NCBI GenBank assembly: GCA_947631285.1
Contig: CANRKS010000009.1
Coordinates: forward strand, 1 to 21,013
Origin: an uncultured Bacilli bacterium
GTDB lineage: Bacteria > Bacillota_I > Bacilli_A > RF39 > UBA660
Length of the DNA: 21,013 nt
Direction of reading: 5' to 3'
The position numbers and the translations under genes were made by a program. Shown piece after piece: positions 14,700-21,013 of the stretch (position 1 is the first letter of the stretch; each line of letters opens with the position of its first letter). The notes under the pieces are model-generated. The model was not told the DNA's origin. It made no database searches and saw only the letters and a program-made list of their open reading frames with translations.

Positions 14700-15630
14700 T
14701 AAATAATATTATATGCTTACTTTTAATATGTCTAAAATGTGGCGTAGCAATATTAAAAGTTGACCCCGGTTCATAAGTTTTCCAAATTGGTAAATTACGA
14801 TTAATGATTTCTTCACTATAATCTTGATAGTTAGCGGGATCAAAAGATGGTAAACTTCCCATGGCAAGTATTTCCCCCGTTTGGGGATTCATTGCTATTC
14901 CTAAGGCTGATTCCGAATCATATTTATCCATCGCATTATTAAGTTCATTATCTAAAGCTTTCATAAGTTCAATGTCTAAGGTAAGCTCTAAAGTAAGGCC
15001 TTTTTCGGGGGCTACATAACTATCGGGTATTTCTAATTTATTACCTTTACCATCACTATAATACTTTAATTCTCCATTGGTGCCAGTCAAATATTTATCA
15101 TAAGTAAGTTCTAATCCCGATAAACCTTGATTATCACTGCCAACAAACCCAATAATATGGGCTAATGCTTCTTTATAAGGATAATATCTTTTAGAATCAA
15201 CTACTAAATAAACCCCATCATAACCCAATTTATCTATTTTATCTGCTACTTCACTAGAAATATCCATTCCTTTCCGAATAATTTCCATACTGCTATGCCG
15301 AGAAACATATTTATAAACATCTTCAAAATCGCAATCTAATATTTCGGCAATATCTTTAGCGACTTTTTCTTTATCTTTAATTTGACTTGGAACAACATAA
15401 ACCGTCGTTGTAACTATACTTGTTGCTAAAATATTCCCATTTCTATCAACTATATCACCTCTAGGAGCATTAATAGTCATTTTTCTACTCCATAAATCTT
15501 CTGTAATTTGGGATAATTTTTTATAAGAAAAAACTTGAATATAAAATACTTTACCAATAATTAAAATTAAAGCAATAATAATTACTAAAAAGACAAATCT
15601 AATTCTAATATGAATATCATTAAAAAACAT
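14689..15630 (-). CDS. Class B penicillin-binding protein, N-terminal part (gene split by element)
   Basis: This is the N-terminal piece of a SpoVD/FtsI-like cell-wall transpeptidase. One membrane helix (about 8-28) is followed by the dimerisation domain with APRGDIVDRNGNILA (about 55-68) and GLSGLELTYDKYL, then the start of the transpeptidase domain with ALGIAMNPQTGEILAM. PBP homology ends at YEPGSTF; Ser290 is the catalytic Ser, but the SxxK Lys is replaced by Asn. Twenty-one residues encoded by the element follow before a stop. The piece has 313 residues. ATG 15630 is chosen because GTGGTG lies 6 bases upstream; upstream GTG codons (15642, 15639) lack a site. A full-length gene would be the partner of the downstream ftsW product. 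Confidence 0.92.
   Translation of the reverse strand: MFFNDIHIRIRFVFLVIIIALILIIGKVFYIQVFSYKKLSQITEDLWSRKMTINAPRGDIVDRNGNILATSIVTTTVYVVPSQIKDKEKVAKDIAEILDCDFEDVYKYVSRHSSMEIIRKGMDISSEVADKIDKLGYDGVYLVVDSKRYYPYKEALAHIIGFVGSDNQGLSGLELTYDKYLTGTNGELKYYSDGKGNKLEIPDSYVAPEKGLTLELTLDIELMKALDNELNNAMDKYDSESALGIAMNPQTGEILAMGSLPSFDPANYQDYSEEIINRNLPIWKTYEPGSTFNIATPHFRHIKSKHIILFNGD
14708..14736 (-). promoter_or_regulatory. Candidate element promoter just inside the junction
   Basis: On the minus strand TTTAGA (14736-14731), a 17-base spacer and TATAAT (14713-14708) precede the 48-codon ORF by 8 bases. It would drive the small ORF and recombinase within the element, independently of the host operon. Confidence 0.5.
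14753..14757 (-). other. Element junction on the N-terminal PBP side (att core TTTAA)
   Basis: In gene sense this side reads GAACCGGGGTCAACT, then TTTAA, then TATTGCTACGCC. The sequence before the core is PBP coding (Glu-Pro-Gly-Ser-Thr); the sequence after it is element. Confidence 0.75.
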
Positions 15631-15659
15631 ATTATTCACCACTTAATAATATGTTTTTT
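15622..15659 (-). promoter_or_regulatory. Perfect 15-bp hairpin over the PBP start site
   Basis: On the minus strand AAAAAACATATTATT and AATAATATGTTTTTT are perfect complements around the loop AAGTGGTG. The loop is the likely Shine-Dalgarno and the 3' arm contains the ATG. The six T at its end also make it resemble an intrinsic terminator. It could be an attenuator or a translational control hairpin. Confidence 0.6.
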
Positions 15660-15687
15660 TCCTAATTTAAATACTTTAACTATTAGA

Positions 15688-16449
15688 TTACCAAACATAT
15701 AAGGTTATTACTTCACCTTTTTTTACTTTAGTTCCTCTTTTTATTGATTGATCAAAAACTTGATCATTACTTAAATTATTTTCGGTACTAATTCTTTCAA
15801 TTTTAACAATTAAACCTAAAGCTTCTAATCTGCCTTTAACTTCTAAATAATTTTTTCCTGTATAATCTTCTATTTCAATTCTCTCTTCACCGAGGGAAAC
15901 ATATAAAACAACTTCACTACCTTTAGCTACTCTTTCTCCCACGGCCGGCTCTGTCTTTATAATAGCATTTTCTTCAATTGAAGAATAAGAGGTAGGCATA
16001 TTAGTTGATACCTCTAACCCAGATTCTTTAATCTTAGCTATAGCTTCTTCTTTTTCTAAACCAATAACATTAGGAATTAAAACCTTATTTTCCTCATCAT
16101 ATTTATTTTTCTTAAGATAATATTCTTTAGTTGTATAGCCAAAACAAGTTAAATAAACCTTTATGTCATTATCTTTCTTTTCGATAAAAACATCACAAGT
16201 ATTATCCAATAGTTCTTTAAGTACTTTCTTGCTCGCTATTTTTTCATAATCAGCAGTTTGTAAAACCAAAAAATCTATCTTGGCTCTTTCAACATCTTCT
16301 TTAACTTCATTGGCCAATTTACTAAAATCTTTAGCATTTTTAACAGTATTATCTATAAGCTCTTCATTTTGAGGCCAATAAATAATTCCTAATATTAAGC
16401 CAATTAATAATACACATATAATTATAATTACTATCTCTTTTTTCTTCAT
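15688..16449 (-). CDS. Membrane-anchored protein with two PASTA domains
   Basis: A 253-residue envelope protein with one N-terminal membrane helix (about 5-24). Residues about 30-115 are unassigned and include two Cys (CDVFI and LTCFGY) that could form a disulfide outside the cell. Two PASTA domains follow: IPNVIGLEKEEAIAKIKESG through LYVSLGEE, and YTGKNYLEVKGRLEALGL to the C-terminus. PASTA domains bind peptidoglycan or lipid II fragments in PBPs and in PknB-type kinases, but there is no kinase or transpeptidase part here. ATG 16449 has GAGG 6 bases upstream; longer in-frame starts would overlap the preceding gene. It sits directly before the PBP and probably helps that complex. Confidence 0.83.
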   Translation of the reverse strand: MKKKEIVIIIICVLLIGLILGIIYWPQNEELIDNTVKNAKDFSKLANEVKEDVERAKIDFLVLQTADYEKIASKKVLKELLDNTCDVFIEKKDNDIKVYLTCFGYTTKEYYLKKNKYDEENKVLIPNVIGLEKEEAIAKIKESGLEVSTNMPTSYSSIEENAIIKTEPAVGERVAKGSEVVLYVSLGEERIEIEDYTGKNYLEVKGRLEALGLIVKIERISTENNLSNDQVFDQSIKRGTKVKKGEVITLYVW

Positions 16450-16457
16450 TTTAACCT

Positions 16458-17372
16458 CTAATTTTTCGCATAATCTTCTTGCCAATTATAAGTTATCTTA
16501 TTATCTTTAATAACATTATCATTTTCTAAGGTAAGCTCTAATTCTATTTTTTTCTCTAGTTTTTCCCAACCTTCTTCACCAATTGTCTCATCAAAAGTAA
16601 TCTTAATTTTATTATCTATTATTTCATATTTACCTTTTTTATCACCACTAGACATTCCACATCCAAGTCCTTGCTCTATTGCTTTAGGACATAAAATAAT
16701 TTCATAGATTACCGTTTTATCTTGACGAAATGAATACATATCCCATATTTCTTCTTGACTTTTATCGATATAATAACCCATCATTTTTACATGACTCTTT
16801 GTTTTATATTCGTCAAAAAGTTCATTAAGACTATTATCATCATCATCAAAAAGTTCAATATTAATAATTTTATTTTTATAAAAAGTTATTATCGTATCTT
16901 CAATATCTGTTTTTTCTCCTGGAAAGCTAGAAGCTATCTTGGCATTATAGATATGAATATCATCTTGACTCTTATTTTCTTCAATACTAAACAAGCGAAT
17001 ATTAGAAAAATCAAATTCATTTTCATAAGCAAGAGTGATCATTTTATCCCGAAATTCCCTTTTTTTCGTCGTATTTTGCTCTAAACTTTTATATTCATCA
17101 GCAAAACTATCAATATTACCACTTACATTTTGCCAAGCTAATACGCCTTGATAATCAAAACCAGTAGTCAAAAATTCGGCCATTTTTTGGCCATTACCAA
17201 TCGCATCTAAAAAATTTTCTGTTAACTTTTCATAAACTTCTTCCGGCTCTTCTTTGATAACTTCTTTATTTACCATTCTTTTATTGAAAGCCATGGGTAA
17301 TAAAATAAGAATCATAATAATTAAAATGATGATAATGATTAAATAAATATTCTTCTTTAAAAATTCTTTCAT
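16458..17372 (-). CDS. Unrecognised membrane-anchored extracellular protein (304 aa)
   Basis: I do not recognise this family. A very hydrophobic N-terminal helix (about 9-28) anchors a soluble domain of about 270 acidic residues. The domain begins with an EEVYEKLTENFLDAIGNG helix and has mixed strands and helices after it. Two Cys (CPKAIEQGLGCG) lie close together near the C-terminal third. The last part, with alternating charged and hydrophobic residues, looks like beta-sheet. AAAGGAGG lies four bases before ATG 17372, one of the best ribosome-binding sites in the window. It lies 15 bases after the 285-residue gene and 8 bases before the PASTA gene, so it is firmly in the cell-wall operon. 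Confidence 0.75.
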   Translation of the reverse strand: MKEFLKKNIYLIIIIILIIMILILLPMAFNKRMVNKEVIKEEPEEVYEKLTENFLDAIGNGQKMAEFLTTGFDYQGVLAWQNVSGNIDSFADEYKSLEQNTTKKREFRDKMITLAYENEFDFSNIRLFSIEENKSQDDIHIYNAKIASSFPGEKTDIEDTIITFYKNKIINIELFDDDDNSLNELFDEYKTKSHVKMMGYYIDKSQEEIWDMYSFRQDKTVIYEIILCPKAIEQGLGCGMSSGDKKGKYEIIDNKIKITFDETIGEEGWEKLEKKIELELTLENDNVIKDNKITYNWQEDYAKN

Positions 17373-17387
17373 TAGTCCTCCTTTATT

Positions 17388-18245
17388 CTAAAATTCACAA
17401 CTACTAATATTATCACAATTAATATAATTATCTAAAATAATTTGTTTATTAGAAATTTTAAAATGATAATTAAAATACATATTAGTAAATTTATTATAAG
17501 TCATAATTACATTTTCAGCTAAATCAAGATGATATAACCCATGATTACCATCAAATCCTTTAGAATAAGGGATACTTCTTTTTCCGTTATCAACATTAAT
17601 TAAATAAAAACTATTATCAAAATTAAATATAATACAACTATAATGCTCTTTACTGCCATGGCAATAATTATTTAACTCACCATTATTATTTGTCAAAAGA
17701 TTTTGCGTTTCTAAATATTCTTTTATATTTATAAAATCTTTTTCCATATATTCCTTATTATTATAAATAATGCTTTTAGTCTCTAAATTATATAAAATAT
17801 CAATATCACTTATAATTTTATTATCTTGAATTTGATAGGCATATATTTTTCGACTCTCTTTTTTCGCAATAAAATACGTATTTCCCTCTAAAATATTTTT
17901 AAAATTACCAATTAATATTTGGTTATTATAAAATGCTATACAATTTTCATAATCATTGTTGGCACAAAACAAACTATTTTCTAAAGAAATATTTTTAACT
18001 ACATCTTCATCATTGGCATCAATAGTATTATCGATATCATTAGTTTCATTATCAATAATACTATCATTAGTCTTATCGGTAGCATCGTCATCACTATTTT
18101 GAATATTATTATTGGTACTATTCTTTTCCTCAAGATTAGAATTACTAACTACGTAATTTAAAGTTATTCCTCCCACAATACCCAATATTATAATTATAAA
18201 AACTACAATTATGATTACTTTATATTTTTCAATCCATAATTTCAC
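17388..18245 (-). CDS. Unrecognised membrane-anchored extracellular protein with Cys pairs (285 aa)
   Basis: I do not recognise this family. One membrane helix (about 9-33) is followed by a low-complexity Asn/Asp/Thr-rich linker (about 35-82) and a soluble C-terminal domain. The domain has three Cys pairs at short spacing: CANNDYENC, CHGSKEHYSC and CDNISSC. This suggests disulfides outside the membrane. The domain is rich in aromatic residues and short repeating strand patterns (FDNSFYLINVDNG, KIYAYQIQDNK). It starts with GTG at 18245 with a weak ribosome-binding site. It is the first gene of the operon that continues through PASTA, PBP, mraY and ftsW genes. Confidence 0.7.
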   Translation of the reverse strand: MKLWIEKYKVIIIVVFIIIILGIVGGITLNYVVSNSNLEEKNSTNNNIQNSDDDATDKTNDSIIDNETNDIDNTIDANDEDVVKNISLENSLFCANNDYENCIAFYNNQILIGNFKNILEGNTYFIAKKESRKIYAYQIQDNKIISDIDILYNLETKSIIYNNKEYMEKDFINIKEYLETQNLLTNNNGELNNYCHGSKEHYSCIIFNFDNSFYLINVDNGKRSIPYSKGFDGNHGLYHLDLAENVIMTYNKFTNMYFNYHFKISNKQIILDNYINCDNISSCEF

Positions 18246-18278
18246 TCTACACTCACGACCTTAATATTTGCTATTGTT

Positions 18279-18308
18279 ATTTTATCAAAATCTAAATGTT
18301 ATTGTCAA
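18279..18308 (-). promoter_or_regulatory. Promoter of the cell-wall operon
   Basis: On the minus strand a perfect TTGACA (18308-18303), an 18-base spacer and TAAAAT (18284-18279) with an upstream TGA (extended -10) lie about 34 bases before the first gene. It is the only strong promoter seen before mraY. Confidence 0.8.
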
Positions 18309-18346
18309 TTGTCCCTATTTCATCAAAACAAATAAATTTTAGACGC

Positions 18347-18379
18347 AAAAAAACATACTATCCGAAAATAGTATGTTTT
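18347..18379 (-). terminator. Rho-independent terminator of the first surface protein gene
   Basis: On the minus strand AAAACATACTA and TAGTATGTTTT form an 11-bp stem with an 8-base loop, ending in a run of seven T. It lies just 3' of the surface gene. A second small palindrome (18381-18398) is centred on the stop codon. Confidence 0.88.
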
Positions 18380-18388
18380 AAATAACTA

Positions 18389-18536
18389 ATTAGTTATTTT
18401 CTTTTCTTCTTGCAGAGAATCCAACACTTAATGCACTTACTAATCCAAGACTAGCGTAAACTAAAATGTTATCGTTAGTTTTTGGTACGTCTGGTACATT
18501 AGGATTTGTTTCTTCTGGAGTGTTTGCGTCTCCAGT
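18389..18536. repeat. 148-bp repeat, copy 1 (C-terminal anchor of surface protein 1)
   Basis: It matches 20137-20284 with four mismatches, all within the first 40 bases; the rest is identical. It codes for the stalk, membrane segment and basic tail. Confidence 0.9.
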
Positions 18537-19787
18537 ATTTTGATCATCATCTGTAAGTTTAGCATTGATAACTTTGTAGTCACCATCGTCTGTAACAGTA
18601 GCACCTTCAGCAACAACATAATTTTGAACTGTTGCAGCACTTAAAACTCCTTTTCCACCAATAATAGATACTAAATATCTACCACCAGTTAAAATGCCTT
18701 TAAAGTTATCAGCAACAGCAGGATCATCTAAACCAGTTAAAACATCATCATTGATATATAAAGCAGGCATTTGTCTATTACCACTTTTGCCTCCATTGAA
18801 TGTACCACCTGAAATAGCGTTTTTAACTGCTTTTGAACTCATACTTAATGCATAATGTTTAGCACTAGTTAATGTTCCGCCTGTAATTGTTAATGAACCA
18901 ACTGAAGTACCTTTAGTATAAACTGCAGGCATATCAGCAGCTTGAGCTTCAATAGTTCCTCCGCTAATAGTTACACTACCATCAGTAGTTAATTGAACTG
19001 GAATATTACCAGTACTAACAATTTTACCATCTTCAATATTAACAGCTAAACCGTTTTGAACATCAATAGCAATACCAGAAACATAATAAGCTCCACCTTT
19101 AATTGTTAAAGCAGGTGTAGTTTCAGTTGATGATGCATTTGTTTTTACTAAACCAGCTGCACCAACTAAAGTATTTCCACTTCTATCAATGCTTCCTACA
19201 TTAGCATTTAAAGTTGCTTTTGCATCAGCAGTAATTAAATCAACTACTACAGCTGAATTATCAAGTTTTAATTTTGCTCCACCGACAATTTCAGCTTCTC
19301 CGCTAACTTTTACAACAGGAGCGTCAACATTGTAATCAACTGTTAATGCACCATTAATAACAACTTTACTATTGGCTTTTGCTTCAAAAGCAAAAGTAGT
19401 TGCAGTACTAATAAATTTAGCATCAGCACTACCAGTAATTGTTAATGTAGCGCCATCTTTAGCACCTAAATACCAATTACCCATAGTTAAAGCGTACTTA
19501 TCTAAATTAATAGTTACATTCTTTTCAGCATATCCGCTTCCAAGTGCTCCAGCATTAGTATCTTTTAATAAAGTAATTTCTCCTCCACTTTTAGATACTT
19601 TTTTCCATGCAGCTTCAAAAGAAACATAATGGTCTGCACCAACTAAAACAGCACATTCAGATTTGCCGCCAGCAGTTGTAACATCATAATCTTCAGGCAT
19701 AATACAATCAGTGTCAGTTGCATGTACACCTGTAACCATTACTAGGAATGCTAGTAATGAAATCGCAAACATTTTTAAATTTTTCAT
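18390..19787 (-). CDS. Surface protein with beta-helix-like repeats and C-terminal sorting-like anchor
   Basis: A 465-residue secreted protein. A signal peptide (residues 1-23, ending VHA) is followed by a long Thr/Gly/Ala-rich domain with repeating strand turns such as LTITGGTLTSAKHYAL, VTISGGTIEAQAADMPAVY and AISGGTFNGGKSG, the pattern of right-handed beta-helices. The C-terminus has a Pro/Asn/Thr stalk (ETNPNVPDVPKTNDN), a membrane segment (ILVYASLGLVSALSVGF) and a basic tail (ARRKENN). This is the layout of a sortase signal, but with PKTND where LPxTG would be expected. ATG 19787 gives a proper signal peptide and has a GAGAGAGA stretch upstream; an earlier in-frame start at 19820 overlaps the -10 box. 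It is monocistronic with a consensus promoter. Adhesin or carbohydrate-binding function is possible but not shown. Confidence 0.8.
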   Translation of the reverse strand: MKNLKMFAISLLAFLVMVTGVHATDTDCIMPEDYDVTTAGGKSECAVLVGADHYVSFEAAWKKVSKSGGEITLLKDTNAGALGSGYAEKNVTINLDKYALTMGNWYLGAKDGATLTITGSADAKFISTATTFAFEAKANSKVVINGALTVDYNVDAPVVKVSGEAEIVGGAKLKLDNSAVVVDLITADAKATLNANVGSIDRSGNTLVGAAGLVKTNASSTETTPALTIKGGAYYVSGIAIDVQNGLAVNIEDGKIVSTGNIPVQLTTDGSVTISGGTIEAQAADMPAVYTKGTSVGSLTITGGTLTSAKHYALSMSSKAVKNAISGGTFNGGKSGNRQMPALYINDDVLTGLDDPAVADNFKGILTGGRYLVSIIGGKGVLSAATVQNYVVAEGATVTDDGDYKVINAKLTDDDQNTGDANTPEETNPNVPDVPKTNDNILVYASLGLVSALSVGFSARRKENN

Positions 19788-19819
19788 TCTCTCTCTATAC
19801 CTTTCCTTTCTATGTGTCA

Positions 19820-19849
19820 ATTATACTTCATTCCCTTTCTTTTTGTCAA
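19820..19849 (-). promoter_or_regulatory. Consensus promoter of surface protein 1
   Basis: On the minus strand TTGACA (19849-19844), an 18-base spacer and TATAAT (19825-19820) both match the consensus. It lies 33 bases before the start codon. Confidence 0.85.
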
Positions 19850-20137
19850 TACCCTTTTTCACAAATAATATTTATTGTCAGATTTTAACAAAATAACAAA
19901 TTTTTGGATTTTTGAAGTATATGAGACTACAATATTTTATGCTTAATATTACTATTAATGCTTTTTCTAAATTAAATTTATTTAACAAAAAAAGATATAT
20001 CAAATTGATATACCCTTTATTTATATCAAATTGCTTTAAGTTAAGGAAGTATAGATTGAGAATGTTTTGAAGATGTTTGCGATTTCTTCAAAATTTATTT
20101 TTTATATAATTCCTTCTCCGCAATTTTGATAACCTAA
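19850..20137. other. Spacer between the two surface genes
   Basis: I see no gene in these 288 bases. They are very AT-rich and hold two hairpins: the terminator at 19986-20012 and an inverted repeat TTTTGAAGA/TCTTCAAAA (20065-20093) with an 11-base loop. TATATCAAATTG occurs twice (19996-20007 and 20022-20033). Confidence 0.6.
19986..20012 (-). terminator. Terminator of surface protein 2
   Basis: On the minus strand TATATCA and TGATATA form a 7-bp stem with a three-base loop, then TC and a run of T. It lies about 125 bases after the stop codon of the upstream surface gene. Confidence 0.6.
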
Positions 20138-20284
20138 TTAGTTGTTTTCTTTTCTTCTTGCTGTGAATCCAACGCTTAATGCACTTACTAATCCAAGACT
20201 AGCGTAAACTAAAATGTTATCGTTAGTTTTTGGTACGTCTGGTACATTAGGATTTGTTTCTTCTGGAGTGTTTGCGTCTCCAGT
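20137..20284. repeat. 148-bp repeat, copy 2 (C-terminal anchor of surface protein 2)
   Basis: Same orientation and length as 18389-18536, offset by 1,748 bases, four mismatches. Confidence 0.9.
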
Positions 20285-21013
20285 GTTAGTTCCATCGTCT
20301 GGTACGTCTTTAACAACTTTTTTATAGTTACCTTCTTCAACAACTTTGTAACCTTCAGCTACAATATGGTTAACTACTACATCAGCAGCATAGCTCTTAC
20401 CACTTAGATAAGCACCACCAATTATTGTATCTAAATATTTACCACCAGTTAAGATTCCTTCAAATACATCAGCTTCTCCTCCATCAACTAAACTAGTTAA
20501 TAGATCGTCGTCAATATATAATGCAGGACTTTGTTTAGTTCCATTTTTTCCGCCTTCAAAAGTACCATCTAAAATCTTAACAGTAACATCTTTAGAGTTC
20601 ATTGATAAAGCAACTCCATATTTACTATTTAAAGTACCATTATTAATTGTTAAACTACCTTCAGCGCCTCTTGAATATAAAATTGTAGAAGCACCACTAG
20701 CAAGAGCTTTTAAAGTACCATTATTAATAGTTACATTACCATTAGCAAGGTTAATAGCATTACCAGTTTTAGCAACAATTGTTCCGCCGTTAACTACAAC
20801 TTCAAGTCCTTCAGTAACAGCAACTGCTGTAGCAGAAGTATAGTAATTTCCACCTTCAACTGTAACTTTAGTAACAGTTCTTCCTCTTGGGATAGTAATT
20901 GATGGTGTTACGCTAACTAAATGAGCAGCACCATCAGTTTTAGCGTCACCAACATTAGCATTTACACTAATTGTTGCTCCATGTCCAGTAACGTTAATTA
21001 TATCAGTACCAGC
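20138..21013 (-). CDS. Surface protein paralogue, 5' part beyond the window
   Basis: The frame is open to the window edge, so the visible part is the C-terminal 291 residues; the Met at 20602 is internal (GVALSMNSKD). It is a paralogue of the neighbouring surface protein, with the same repeating strands (VTVEGGNYYTSATAV, VVVNGGTIVAKTGNAINL, LTINNGTLNSKYGVALS) and the same SPALYIDDDLL, FEGILTGGKY and stalk elements. The C-terminal anchor ETNPNVPDVPKTNDN, membrane segment and basic tail are almost identical at the DNA level. The N-terminal signal peptide lies outside the window. The pair looks like a tandem duplication with diverged exposed parts and a conserved anchor. Confidence 0.85.
   Translation of the reverse strand, partial: AGTDIINVTGHGATISVNANVGDAKTDGAAHLVSVTPSITIPRGRTVTKVTVEGGNYYTSATAVAVTEGLEVVVNGGTIVAKTGNAINLANGNVTINNGTLKALASGASTILYSRGAEGSLTINNGTLNSKYGVALSMNSKDVTVKILDGTFEGGKNGTKQSPALYIDDDLLTSLVDGGEADVFEGILTGGKYLDTIIGGAYLSGKSYAADVVVNHIVAEGYKVVEEGNYKKVVKDVPDDGTNTGDANTPEETNPNVPDVPKTNDNILVYASLGLVSALSVGFTARRKENN

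Larger units (their letters stand above)
11951..14757 (-). mobile_element. 2.8-kb serine-recombinase element inserted in a PBP gene
   Basis: The element lies between two copies of a 5-bp core, 2,802 bp apart, inside the codons for the SxxK motif of a class B PBP. It carries, all in the same direction as the host gene, a 48-codon ORF, a large serine recombinase of 575 residues and a 252-residue Fic protein. It shows no terminal inverted repeats and no visible target duplication beyond the shared core, as expected for large serine integrase chemistry. Removing one core copy plus the element restores the frame exactly: Gly-Ser-Thr-Phe from one side, Lys-Ile-Ile-Thr-Leu from the other. Base composition is similar to that of the host. 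It has no replication, conjugation or phage genes, so it is either a minimal integrative element, a degenerate one, or a domesticated excision cassette. Confidence 0.88.

Noticed and set aside
10927..15630. The two PBP pieces as two separate, independently functional proteins
   Set aside because: Neither piece has all three active-site motifs, the C-terminal piece has no ribosome-binding site, and the break falls inside an otherwise perfect motif.
10927..15630. Intein or group I/II intron in the PBP gene
   Set aside because: The insert has its own start and stop codons, a serine recombinase and a Fic gene, no splicing motifs, no reverse transcriptase and no homing nuclease.
18390..20602. CRISPR-like array in the repetitive surface genes
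   Set aside because: Repeats are coding, irregular and degenerate beta-strand patterns; there are no equal-length spacers and no cas genes.

Overview
The window is AT-rich, densely packed, low-GC Gram-positive (Bacillota, Bacilli-like) chromosome. The envelope genes (mraY, ftsW, a class B penicillin-binding protein, PASTA proteins, a SleB-like hydrolase), the housekeeping genes (uvrC, trxA, rnhC), the Shine-Dalgarno sites and the use of TGG for Trp all fit a walled, Gram-positive-type bacterium with the standard code. The short genes and lean spacers resemble uncultured gut Bacilli lineages; that placement is inference.

Layout. 1-2,060: uvrC (minus, frameshifted, cut by the window edge), a short YigZ/IMPACT-family gene and a Nudix hydrolase (plus), an IS200-type transposase relic with its 5' hairpin, and thioredoxin (minus). 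2,043-8,740: CvpA-family membrane protein (minus), RNase HIII (plus), an ABC exporter, a SleB-like hydrolase, and a LemA/DUF2207 pair (all minus). 8,743-18,310: a cell-wall operon on the minus strand, read from about 18,272 down to 8,743: two unrecognised membrane-anchored extracellular proteins, a two-PASTA protein, a class B PBP, mraY and ftsW. 18,350-21,013: two tandem paralogous surface proteins with near-identical C-terminal anchors, the second cut by the window edge.

The main discovery is in the cell-wall operon. The PBP gene is split by a 2,802-bp element carrying a 48-codon ORF, a large serine recombinase and a Fic-domain protein. The insertion point lies between the codons for Ser-Thr-Phe and Lys of the catalytic SxxK motif (STFK). 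Both junctions share the 5-bp core TTTAA (gene sense). Joining them across this core restores an uninterrupted frame of about 633 codons with an intact STFK, SCN, KTG and PASTA tail. While integrated, neither PBP half can be a transpeptidase. The locus is therefore either a reversible, sigK-skin-like gene switch or a very compact integrative element that targets an essential conserved codon. The element has a candidate promoter just inside one end and a candidate terminator just inside the other, and mraY has its own candidate promoter downstream, which may make the insertion tolerable. The PBP start region also forms a perfect 15-bp hairpin with the ribosome-binding site in its loop.
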